From Streptomyces asiaticus (GTDB lineage Bacteria; Actinomycetota; Actinomycetes; Streptomycetales; Streptomycetaceae): 64,000 nucleotides of DNA. The notes below the pieces were generated by a model. The model saw nothing but the letters and a program-made list of their open reading frames with translations. It did not search any database and was not told where the DNA came from. Position 1 is the stretch's first letter, and each line of letters begins with the position of its first letter. This document shows, piece after piece, positions 16,981 through 25,724 of the stretch. Where the stretch lies: positions 2,976,001-3,040,000 of the forward strand of contig NZ_JAGSHX010000006.1 in the NCBI RefSeq assembly GCF_018138715.1, in the 5' to 3' direction. The position numbers and the translations under genes are program-made.

Positions 16981-17039
16981 TGTCCTATGGGGACAACATC
17001 GCGGACAATCTTTTCTGGATATCGGACACTCGCGTCACG
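16981..17039. promoter_or_regulatory. Cluster of GGACA half-sites upstream of the permease
   Basis: TGTCC-N5-GGACA (16981-16995) forms an inverted repeat, and further GGACA words occur at 17003 and 17034. Together they look like a multi-site operator upstream of the permease. No regulator is known. Confidence 0.25.
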
Positions 17040-17170
17040 CTCCGTATCAGGGATCTCTGCCAGAAGCTGCCAAGCCGATGCGTCCGGCTTTGTGGCCATC
17101 CGACGGTGTCCGCGGCCCCCACGCTGGGTTAGCGTCGCGGTATCCACCCTCTGACCTGGGAGCATCGCTG

Positions 17171-17764
17171 ATGAGCACGGTTTCTGCCGCCGCCACACCC
17201 GGTACGGTCCTCGCGGACGCGGTCTTTCCCGCCCGGCGCGTCCTGGCCCGCGACACCGCTCTGATCATCGGGGGCGCCGTGCTCACCGGCCTCGCGGCCC
17301 AGATCTCGGTGCCCGTCCCCGGCTCGCCGGTGCCGGTGACCGGCCAGACCTTCGCCGCCCTGCTGGTGGGCACCTCGCTGGGCGCCCGGCGCGGCTTCCT
17401 GTCGCTGGCGCTGTACACCCTGGTCGGCATGGCGGGCGTGCCGTGGTTCGCCGAGGGCAGCTCCGGTGCCGCCATGCCGTCGTTCGGCTATGTGCTCGGC
17501 ATGCTGCTGGCGGCCACCGTGGTGGGCGCGCTCGCCCGGCGCGGCGGCGACCGCGGGGTGCTGCGCACCGCGGGCACCATGGCGGTCGGCTCGGCGGTCA
17601 CCTACGCCGTGGGCGTCCCGTATCTGGCGCTGGCCACCCACATCTCCCTCAGCGAGGCGATCGCGGCCGGGCTCACCCCGTTCCTGATCGGTGACGCCCT
17701 GAAGGCCGCCCTGGCGATGGGCGCGCTGCCGGCCGCCTGGAAGCTGGTGGGCCGCCGCGGCTGA
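17171..17764 (+). CDS. bioY: BioY-type biotin transporter (S component)
   Basis: 197 residues from ATG 17171, chosen over an in-frame ATG at 17078 because it begins just before the family similarity. Six hydrophobic segments are visible, with the BioY core ISVPVPGSPVPVTGQTFAALL, GARRGFLSLALYTLVGMAGVPWF and SFGYVLGMLLAA. BioY captures biotin with high affinity, alone or with a shared ECF module; no bioM/bioN genes are adjacent. No biotin-regulator box was recognised in the promoter. It is followed by a strong hairpin. Confidence 0.92.
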   Translation: MSTVSAAATPGTVLADAVFPARRVLARDTALIIGGAVLTGLAAQISVPVPGSPVPVTGQTFAALLVGTSLGARRGFLSLALYTLVGMAGVPWFAEGSSGAAMPSFGYVLGMLLAATVVGALARRGGDRGVLRTAGTMAVGSAVTYAVGVPYLALATHISLSEAIAAGLTPFLIGDALKAALAMGALPAAWKLVGRRG

Positions 17765-17782
17765 CCCCACGGAAGCCGACAG

Positions 17783-17820
17783 AAAAAGGGCCCCCGCGCG
17801 GTCGACTCGCGCGGGGGCCC
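17783..17820 (-). terminator. Terminator between bioY and the DsbA-like gene
   Basis: Perfect 13-bp stem (17788-17800 with 17808-17820), loop GTCGACT. On the minus strand it is followed by TTTTT (17787-17783), so it terminates the 17847-18482 gene and, as a hairpin, also bioY. Confidence 0.9.
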
Positions 17821-17846
17821 TGCCGTGGCGGCGGAGGAGGAAGGGT

Positions 17847-18482
17847 TCAGTCGAAGATCGGGCCGACCGTACGGGTCCGCTTGATCTCGTAGAAGCCGGG
17901 GGTCGAGGCGACCATCAGGGTGCCGTCCCAGAGCTTGGCGGCGGCCTCGCCCTTGGGGGCCGGGGTGACCACGGGGCCGAAGAAGGCGATCTGCTCCCCG
18001 TCCGCGCCCGGGACGGCGATCACGGGGGTGCCCACGTCCTGGCCGACCAGGTCGATGCCCTCCTTGTGGGAGGCGCGCAGCTCGGTGTCGTACGCGTCGG
18101 AGTCGGCGAAGTCGGCGAGCTCGGCGGGGAGACCGGCCTCCTCGAGGGCGGCCACGATCGTCTCGCGGTTCTTCTCCAGGCCCTGGTTGTGGAAGCGGGT
18201 GCCGAGGGCGGTGTAGAGGGCGCCGAGGACCTCGCTGCCGTGCTTCTGCTCGGCGGCGATGCACACCCGGACCGGGCCCCAGGCGGTCTTCAGCAGCTCG
18301 CGGTACTCCTCGGGCAGCTCATCGAGCTTGGGCTCGTTGAGCACGGCCAGGCTCATGACGTGCCAACGCACCTCGACCGGGCGCACCTTCTCCACCTCGA
18401 GCATCCAGCGCGAGGTCATCCAGGCCCAGGGACACAGCGGATCGAACCAGAAATCGGCGGGCGTCTTGGCAGTCTCGGTCAC
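17847..18482 (-). CDS. DsbA/FrnE-fold thioredoxin-like protein, Rv2466c (mycothiol nitroreductase) family
   Basis: 211 residues from GTG 18482 with GAGGAG upstream. The N-terminus is ADFWFDPLCPWAWMTSRW, the active-site region of the Rv2466c family. In M. tuberculosis this is CPWC; here the second Cys is Ala (CPWA), so the enzyme would work as a monothiol, fitting a mycothiol-dependent mechanism. The cis-Pro segment is VGTPVIAVPG. No signal peptide, so cytosolic. The role is likely reduction of mixed disulfides or nitro/quinone compounds. Family firm, chemistry inferred. Confidence 0.82.
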   Translation of the reverse strand: MTETAKTPADFWFDPLCPWAWMTSRWMLEVEKVRPVEVRWHVMSLAVLNEPKLDELPEEYRELLKTAWGPVRVCIAAEQKHGSEVLGALYTALGTRFHNQGLEKNRETIVAALEEAGLPAELADFADSDAYDTELRASHKEGIDLVGQDVGTPVIAVPGADGEQIAFFGPVVTPAPKGEAAAKLWDGTLMVASTPGFYEIKRTRTVGPIFD

Positions 18483-18652
18483 GGTTTCTCCTCAAGCGGG
18501 CGCGCTGGTATCGCAAACGAATAGAGAGCTGGCTGCTTCACCCAACGCGCACGGAAGGGGGCTCATTCCCCGATGCCGCGTGTCGGTGCCCCGTGACATG
18601 ATTTCCGCTGTCCGATATCCGAGATGCGAGACATTGGCGAGGGAGCCGCGTC

Positions 18653-21271
18653 GTGCCCGGTGAGAACCTGACCCGTGACGAGGCCCGTGAGCGGGCGAAG
18701 CTGCTGTCCGTCGAGGGTTACGAGGTGGCGCTCGATCTGCGGTCCGCGGTGGGTGAGCACACCGGGTCCGGGCCGCGCACCTACCGCTCCACCACCACGA
18801 TCCGCTTCCGCTGCGCCGAGCCGGGCGCGGCGACCTTCGCCGATCTGCTGGCGCCCTCGGTGACCTCGGTGCGGCTCAACGGGCGGGAGCTGGACCCGGC
18901 GGCGGTCTTCGACGGCTCCCGGATCGCGCTGGAGGGCCTCGCCGCGGAGAACGAGCTGGTGGTGGACGCGCAGTGCGCGTACAGCCGCACCGGCGAGGGG
19001 CTGCACCGCTTCGTGGACCCGGAGGACGGCGAGGTCTACCTCTACACCCAGTACGAGCCGGCCGACGCCCGCCGGGTCTTCGCCAACTTCGAACAGCCGG
19101 ACCTCAAGGCCCCGTTCACCTTCTCGGTGACCGCCCCGGAGGGCTGGACGGTGCTGAGCAACGGGGCGGTGGACCGGGTGGAGCCGTCCGGCGCCGACGA
19201 TGCCGCCACGACCAGCCACTTCGTGACGACCCAGCCCATCTCGACGTACATCACGGCCGTGGTCGCCGGTCCGTACCACTACGAGAGCGACCTCTACCGC
19301 CGCACACTGCCGGACGGCTCGGCGCTGGAGATCCCGCTGGGCGCGCTGTGCCGCAAGGGGCTGGCCAAGCACTTCGACGCGGATGACATCTTCACCGTCA
19401 CCAAGCAGGGCCTGGACTTCTTCCACGACCACTTCGACTATCCGTACCCGTTCGGCAAGTACGACCAGGCGTTCGTGCCGGAGTACAACCTCGGCGCGAT
19501 GGAGAACCCGGGCTGTGTGACCTTCCGGGAGGAGTTCATCTTCCGCGGCAAGGTCACCCAGGCGTCGTACGAGGGCCGGGCGAACGTCATCCTGCACGAG
19601 ATGGCGCACATGTGGTTCGGCGACCTGGTGACCATGGAGTGGTGGGACGACCTGTGGCTCAAGGAGTCCTTCGCCGACTTCATGGGGGCCTTCTCGCTGG
19701 TCGGGGCGACCCGCTTCACCGACGGCTGGATCACCTTCGCCAACCGCCGCAAGGCATGGGCGTACCGCGCCGACCAGCTGCCGTCCACCCATCCGATCAC
19801 GGCCGACATCCGTGACCTGGAGGACGCCAAGCTCAACTTCGACGGGATCACCTACGCCAAGGGCGCGTCCGTGCTCAAGCAGCTGGTGGCCTATGTCGGG
19901 CAGGACGCCTTCCTGGAGGGCGCGCGGCGCTACTTCAAGCGGCACGCGTACGGCAACACCCGGCTGTCGGACCTGCTGTCGGTGCTCGGCGAGACCTCGG
20001 GGCGGGACATGGCCACGTGGTCGCGCGCCTGGCTGGAGACCGCGGGGGTCAACACGCTGACCCCGCAGGCCACCTATGACGCCGAGGGGCACATCACCGA
20101 GCTGGCGGTGGTCCAGGAGGCCGCCGAGACCCACCCCACTCTGCGGCCGCACCGGGTGGCCGTCGGGCTGTACCGCAAGGAGGCCCCGGCCGGGGAGCGC
20201 CCCGGGGCGCTGGTGCGCTACGCCCGCGCCGAGGTGGACGTCGATGGTCCCCGTACGGTGATCCCCGAGCTGACCGGCGCCTCCCGGCCCGATCTGATCC
20301 TGGTCAACGACGACGACCTCACCTACTGCAAGATCCGCTTCGACGAGGGCTCGCTGGACACCCTGCGGGAGCACCTCGGCGAGCTGACCGACCCCCTCGC
20401 CCGCGCCCTGAGCTGGTCCGCGCTGTGGAACCTCACCCGCGACGCGCTGCTGCCCGCCCGCGACTACCTGGAGCTGGTGCGGCGGTTCGCCGGGGCCGAG
20501 AGCGACATCGGGGTGCTCCAGATGGTCCAGGCGTGGGCGCTGTCCGCCCTGCACCACTACTCGGCGCCGGAGGCACGCGAGGAGGCCGCCGCCCGGCTGG
20601 CCGAGGGCGCGCTGAGCGAGCTGCGGCTGGCCGAGCCGGGCAGCGGCCACCAGCTGGCCTGGGCGCGGTTCTTCGCACAGGTGGCCGTCGCCGACGCCGA
20701 GCTGCGGCTGCTGCGCGGGCTGCTGGACGGCACGGCCCGGATCGACGGGCTGGATGTGGACCAGGAGCTGCGCTGGACGTTCCTGGCCGCGCTGGCCTCG
20801 AGCGGTCAGGCCGACGAGGCGCTGATCGGCGCCGAGCTGGCCCGCGACGACACCGCCTCCGGCAAGCGCCACCAGGTGCGGTGTCTGGCCGCCCGGCCCT
20901 CCGCCGCGGTCAAGGCCGAGGCGTGGGACGCGGTGGTGGAGTCCGACCGGCTCTCCAACGCCCTGGTGGAGGCCACCATCTCCGGTTTCGACCAGCCGGG
21001 GCAGCGGGATCTGCTGGCACCGTACGCACCGCGCTACTTCGAGGTGATCGAGCGCGTCTGGCAGGAGCGGTCGATCGAGATCGGGATGGCGATCGTGCGC
21101 GGCCTGTTCCCGGCCGCCCAGGGCGACACCCCCACCCTGGAGGCGGCCGACGCCTGGCTGGACGGCCACCCGGACGCGGCTCCCGCGCTGCGCCGGCTGG
21201 TCCTGGAGGCCCGCGACGACCTGGCCCGCGCCCTGCGCGGCCAGGAGTGCGACGCGCGGGCGGCCGGCTGA
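18653..21271 (+). CDS. pepN: Aminopeptidase N, M1 family
   Basis: 872 residues from GTG 18653 with GGGAG upstream. The exopeptidase motif is LGAMENPG (GAMEN) and the zinc motif HEMAHMWFG followed by LKESFADF, giving HExxH-x18-E. The C-terminal half is the helical ERAP1-like domain. It releases N-terminal amino acids from peptides in the cytosol. The gene at 25725-28295 is a paralog of almost the same length and domain structure; this copy has Pro after GAMEN and Lys-Glu in place of Asn-Glu near the third zinc ligand. Confidence 0.93.
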   Translation: MPGENLTRDEARERAKLLSVEGYEVALDLRSAVGEHTGSGPRTYRSTTTIRFRCAEPGAATFADLLAPSVTSVRLNGRELDPAAVFDGSRIALEGLAAENELVVDAQCAYSRTGEGLHRFVDPEDGEVYLYTQYEPADARRVFANFEQPDLKAPFTFSVTAPEGWTVLSNGAVDRVEPSGADDAATTSHFVTTQPISTYITAVVAGPYHYESDLYRRTLPDGSALEIPLGALCRKGLAKHFDADDIFTVTKQGLDFFHDHFDYPYPFGKYDQAFVPEYNLGAMENPGCVTFREEFIFRGKVTQASYEGRANVILHEMAHMWFGDLVTMEWWDDLWLKESFADFMGAFSLVGATRFTDGWITFANRRKAWAYRADQLPSTHPITADIRDLEDAKLNFDGITYAKGASVLKQLVAYVGQDAFLEGARRYFKRHAYGNTRLSDLLSVLGETSGRDMATWSRAWLETAGVNTLTPQATYDAEGHITELAVVQEAAETHPTLRPHRVAVGLYRKEAPAGERPGALVRYARAEVDVDGPRTVIPELTGASRPDLILVNDDDLTYCKIRFDEGSLDTLREHLGELTDPLARALSWSALWNLTRDALLPARDYLELVRRFAGAESDIGVLQMVQAWALSALHHYSAPEAREEAAARLAEGALSELRLAEPGSGHQLAWARFFAQVAVADAELRLLRGLLDGTARIDGLDVDQELRWTFLAALASSGQADEALIGAELARDDTASGKRHQVRCLAARPSAAVKAEAWDAVVESDRLSNALVEATISGFDQPGQRDLLAPYAPRYFEVIERVWQERSIEIGMAIVRGLFPAAQGDTPTLEAADAWLDGHPDAAPALRRLVLEARDDLARALRGQECDARAAG

Positions 21272-21340
21272 CGCACACGTTCGACCGAAGCGGGAGCTCC
21301 TTCGGGAGAAGCGGGGGAGCTCCTTTCGGCATTCGAACTG

Positions 21341-21356
21341 CCGTACTTTAGTACGG
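21341..21356. promoter_or_regulatory. Palindrome CCGTACT-TT-AGTACGG upstream of the AbiEi-like gene
   Basis: A perfect 7-bp inverted repeat with a 2-nt spacer, 71 nt before the ATG at 21428. It could be a dimeric repressor site. Confidence 0.4.
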
Positions 21357-21427
21357 TGTTGTCCGCTTTTGTCGACGACTGTGTAACAGTGGTTAGCGGG
21401 TGGAGCGGGCGCGGGAATGGCGGTGGC

Positions 21428-22453
21428 ATGAGCCACAACACGCCGCTGTCCCCCCGCCCCCTCCACCACCTCTCGGACGTCCAGCGCCGGGTCCTGACGA
21501 CACGTCAGCTGCGCGAGCACGGTGTGACCGCGTCCGTCGCCGCCGAGCGCTGCCGGGTCGGCGGGCCCTGGCAGCAGATCCTGCCGGGCGTCCATCTGCT
21601 CCACCCGGGCCCGGCGACCAGCGAGGAGCGGCTGCTGGCCGCGCTGCTGTACACCGCGAGCCGTGGCCAGGGGGCCGACGGGTCGGCGCCGGGCGGCGGC
21701 GAGCCGGGCGGCGAGGCGATGATCACCGGGTTGGCGGCGCTCGCCCTGCGCCACTTCTCCTCCGCTCCCCCGCTGGCCTCCCTCGACCACATCGACGTCC
21801 TGGTGCCGCGCACCCGGCGGCTGCGCGCCACCGGCTTCGTCCGCTTCGTCCGGGCCGGCACCCTGCCCGCCCCCCAGTACCTCGCGGGGGTGCCCACCGC
21901 CCCGGTGGCCCGCGCCCTCGCCGACGCCGTCGCCCGGCTCACCGACGCCGTACTGGTCCGCAGGCTGCTCACCGAGTCCGTGCGCCACGGCCACTGCGAG
22001 GCCGCGGCGGTGGTCGCGGAGCTGAACTCGGCCCGGATGCTGTCCCGGCCGCATGTCGTGGACGCCGTGGACGCGCTGCTCGCCGAGGGCCGGGCGATCG
22101 CCGAGGGACGGCTGTACGACATGGTGCGCGGCCACCATCTGCCCGAGCCGCTGTGGAACGTGGAGCTGCGGCTCCCCGGCGGGCCCGCCCTCGGCGGGGT
22201 GGACGCCTACTGGCGTGAGCAGGCGGTGGCGGTGGAGATCGACGCCCGGGCGCCGCGCCAGGACGAGGAGCTCTGGCGCGGCGGTTTCGGCCGCAAGCGC
22301 GAGCACCTGGAGCGGCTCGGGATCACGGTCGTGCGCATGACCCCGAAGAAGCTGCGGGAGTCACCGGAGGAGCAGGCCGCGGTGGTCCGTACCGCCCTGA
22401 TCGCGGCGGCCGACCGCGAACCGGCCCCCTATGTGGTGGTCCTGCCGCGCTGA
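21428..22453 (+). CDS. AbiEi/DUF559-like protein of unknown function
   Basis: 341 residues from ATG 21428; an in-frame ATG at 21356 would add 24 residues with no ribosome site. The N-terminus (VQRRVLTTRQLREHGVTASV, then a wing-like LPGVHLLHPG) resembles the winged-helix domain of AbiEi-type antitoxins. A C-terminal part (GVDAYWREQAVAVEIDARAP, then REHLERLGITVVRMTPKKL) resembles the Vsr/DUF559 restriction-like fold, with D and E-x-D positions that could bind metal. No AbiEii toxin gene lies next to it, so a toxin-antitoxin role is unsupported. The pair of domains is common in actinomycetes; function is not known. Confidence 0.65.
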   Translation: MSHNTPLSPRPLHHLSDVQRRVLTTRQLREHGVTASVAAERCRVGGPWQQILPGVHLLHPGPATSEERLLAALLYTASRGQGADGSAPGGGEPGGEAMITGLAALALRHFSSAPPLASLDHIDVLVPRTRRLRATGFVRFVRAGTLPAPQYLAGVPTAPVARALADAVARLTDAVLVRRLLTESVRHGHCEAAAVVAELNSARMLSRPHVVDAVDALLAEGRAIAEGRLYDMVRGHHLPEPLWNVELRLPGGPALGGVDAYWREQAVAVEIDARAPRQDEELWRGGFGRKREHLERLGITVVRMTPKKLRESPEEQAAVVRTALIAAADREPAPYVVVLPR

Positions 22454-22470
22454 GGCGCCCGCCGGGCGGC

Positions 22471-24213
22471 TCAGGGCTTGCGCAGCAGCAGCTCGGTGTT
22501 GCGGTCCGTCGAGTCGCCGGCCAGCTTCTGGCTGGCGCCGGGCGCGTTGAAGGACAGCTCGCGGTAGAGGGCCGCGAGACCGGTCTGGGACAGGTCCGAG
22601 AAGTCCGTACGGTGCGGCGCCGCCGACTCGATGAGCGTGGTGAACAGGGAGATCGTGCCGTCGTGGTTGTCCACGACCTCGAACACCCGGGCCAGCTGGG
22701 GGAAGTCCACATGCGAGGCGGTGGTGATCTCCCAGAAGGTGCCGCGCGGGGTGATCTCGTTCTTGTGGCTGTGGCCGTTGATCCAGGCCAGCACCTTGGG
22801 GTGGCGCTGGAAGAGGGCGACGATCTCGTCCCCGCCGTGCCGGGCCTCGCCCGGGCGGCCCGGGTCGTGGTTCATGTTGTCCAGGCTGCGGCTGTAGTGG
22901 TGGCTGAAGACGATCACGTAGTCGTCCTTGTGGGCCTTCAGCGTCCGTTCCAGCCAGCGCAGTTGGGCGGTGCCGAGCGAACCGGTGTAGTGACCGCCCG
23001 GGTCGGTGGTGTCCAGGCTGATGCCGATCATGTTCTCGGAGATCCGGAACGAGTAGTAGAGCGTGCCCTGCTCGAGGTTGGCCTTGGTGTAGCCGTGGCC
23101 GACCGGACCGGAGCCGGTGGCGGCCGGGTCGAGGTGCGCGGCCAGGTACTCCGTCTGGGTGAAGGGCGCGCGGCGCTCATCGGGGGTGACCGTGCGCATG
23201 TCCTTGGCGTGCGCGTCCAGCAGCGCCTTCATCTGGACGCCCTTGGGGTCGCCCCCGACGCGCGTGCCCTTGAAGAGCCGCTCGGCGTCATCGGCCGGGA
23301 TGATCTCCAGCTTGCGCTTCCCGGTGGCGAAGTCCGCGTAGTAGTCGTGGCCGAGCGAGTAGACACCGCCCGCCAGATCGTCGTGGTTGCCGATGGTGGA
23401 GTACCACGGCAGCCGCAGCCCCGGGCTGTTGACAGTGCGCAGCGCGGCCTCGAGGAAGCCGTCGATGCGCGGGAAGCCGACCTTCTTGTCGGCGTCGCGC
23501 AGCGCCTCCTCCGGGTGCCAGAACTCCTTGAGCCCGCTGTTCTGGACGCCCTCGTAGCGGCGCGGATCGCCGGTGTTGGGGGTGATCCGGCCGCCGTTCA
23601 TGGCGGTCAGGAACCAGTCCAGCTCGATCTTGGCGTTGTTGTCGGTGTTGTCGCCGGTGGTCATGACGAACGACAGCGGCGCCCCGGTGGCCGGTCCGCC
23701 GCGCAGTCCGTTGATCCGCTCGATGAGCGAGGCGACCCCGGCGATGGTCAGCGCCTCGTGCGGCCGCCATGCCCCGGCGCGCCCCGAGCGGAGGAACTCG
23801 TAGCGCATCGGGTGCTGGACGTCGGTCAGATGCAGATCCGTGAGCTGGACGAACGAGGCGAGCGCGGTGCGCCGGTCCTCGCGGCCGCCCTTGGCGCCGG
23901 TGATCTCGGTGCGGACCTCGCGGGCCCAGGCGGGGCCGTCGGCGAGTCGCCGGTAGCCGGTGGCGCCGTGTGCGGCCGAGAACGTCTCCAGCGTCGTACC
24001 GGCCGTCGAGGGCGCCGCCGGGGCCTGCACCACCCGGCGGCCCGCGGCGTGTGCGGTGGCGGGCTGCGAGGCACCGGCCGAGCCGCTGCCGGGACCGAAG
24101 GCGATTCCCAGGCCGGCCGTGGCACCGGTGGCGGTGGCGGCGGCGAGGAAGGTGCGCCGGTCGAGGGTGGCGACGGCAGCTGCGGCGGACCGTACGGACC
24201 GTATGCGGGACAT
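22471..24213 (-). CDS. Tat-exported metallophosphoesterase, TIGR03767 (PPA1498) family
   Basis: 580 residues from ATG 24213. A twin-arginine signal (DRRTFLAAATATGATAGLGI) predicts export. The calcineurin-like metal motifs are FVQLTDLHLTDVQ (D-x-H), VMTTGDNTDNN (GD), STIGNHDD (GNHD), VIVFSHHYS (H) and INGHSHKNE (GHxH), so the bimetal site is complete. A large insertion between GNHD and the later motifs is typical of the family. The physiological substrate is unknown. Convergent with the AbiEi-like gene by 17 nt and divergent from asd. Confidence 0.85.
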   Translation of the reverse strand: MSRIRSVRSAAAAVATLDRRTFLAAATATGATAGLGIAFGPGSGSAGASQPATAHAAGRRVVQAPAAPSTAGTTLETFSAAHGATGYRRLADGPAWAREVRTEITGAKGGREDRRTALASFVQLTDLHLTDVQHPMRYEFLRSGRAGAWRPHEALTIAGVASLIERINGLRGGPATGAPLSFVMTTGDNTDNNAKIELDWFLTAMNGGRITPNTGDPRRYEGVQNSGLKEFWHPEEALRDADKKVGFPRIDGFLEAALRTVNSPGLRLPWYSTIGNHDDLAGGVYSLGHDYYADFATGKRKLEIIPADDAERLFKGTRVGGDPKGVQMKALLDAHAKDMRTVTPDERRAPFTQTEYLAAHLDPAATGSGPVGHGYTKANLEQGTLYYSFRISENMIGISLDTTDPGGHYTGSLGTAQLRWLERTLKAHKDDYVIVFSHHYSRSLDNMNHDPGRPGEARHGGDEIVALFQRHPKVLAWINGHSHKNEITPRGTFWEITTASHVDFPQLARVFEVVDNHDGTISLFTTLIESAAPHRTDFSDLSQTGLAALYRELSFNAPGASQKLAGDSTDRNTELLLRKP

Positions 24214-24415
24214 GCGCGATCTCCCCGAGTGGACACGCGGTGACGGGCGGGCAGCGACGCTGCCCTCACCTCGGATCGTTGGCATCGGGGATGGCTTGGG
24301 AGTGAACGAGACGGCAACGCGGGTCGCCGATCTCCACACGTGGATCTTGGCGGCAGCAAACGGTCATCGCGCCCTTGTGAACAGGAATTCTTCCGCTCAC
24401 TCGGCGTTCATCAGA

Positions 24416-24459
24416 TCTGGGAACCGCCCCCGCCATATCCGGGAACCGCCCTCGCCGTG
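24416..24459. repeat. Two tandem copies of a 22-nt repeat in the asd upstream region
   Basis: TCTGGGAACCGCCCCCGCCA (24416 on) and TCCGGGAACCGCCCTCGCCG (24438 on) are consecutive 22-nt units with three or four differences. They lie in the 337-nt divergent gap 24214-24550 between the phosphoesterase and asd; nothing else was recognised there. Confidence 0.6.
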
Positions 24460-24493
24460 GGATGAATCACGGGACGGTAACGGACCCGCCTGA

Positions 24494-25576
<1,083 letters not shown>

Positions 25577-25596
25577 CGCCCGCGTCCCGGCCCGGC

Positions 25597-25622
25597 GGGG
25601 AGCGGTCCGGCGGCCGCTCCCC
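25597..25622 (+). terminator. Hairpin after asd
   Basis: Nine-bp GC stem (25597-25605 with 25614-25622), 8-nt loop, no T-run, 20 nt after the asd stop. Confidence 0.5.
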
Positions 25623-25724
25623 CGGGGGGACGAAATGTCTACCGGCACTGACCGTCCGACGTGCGAGGATGGCCATCCGCCTGACGCATGGCGTACCGCA
25701 CATGACGAACGGGAGTTAGCCGAC

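Noticed and set aside
18563..22306. 1247-codon minus-strand open frame antisense to pepN
   Set aside because: A GC-bias shadow of pepN and the next gene: His/Arg/Gly/Gln-rich low-complexity translation without any motif.
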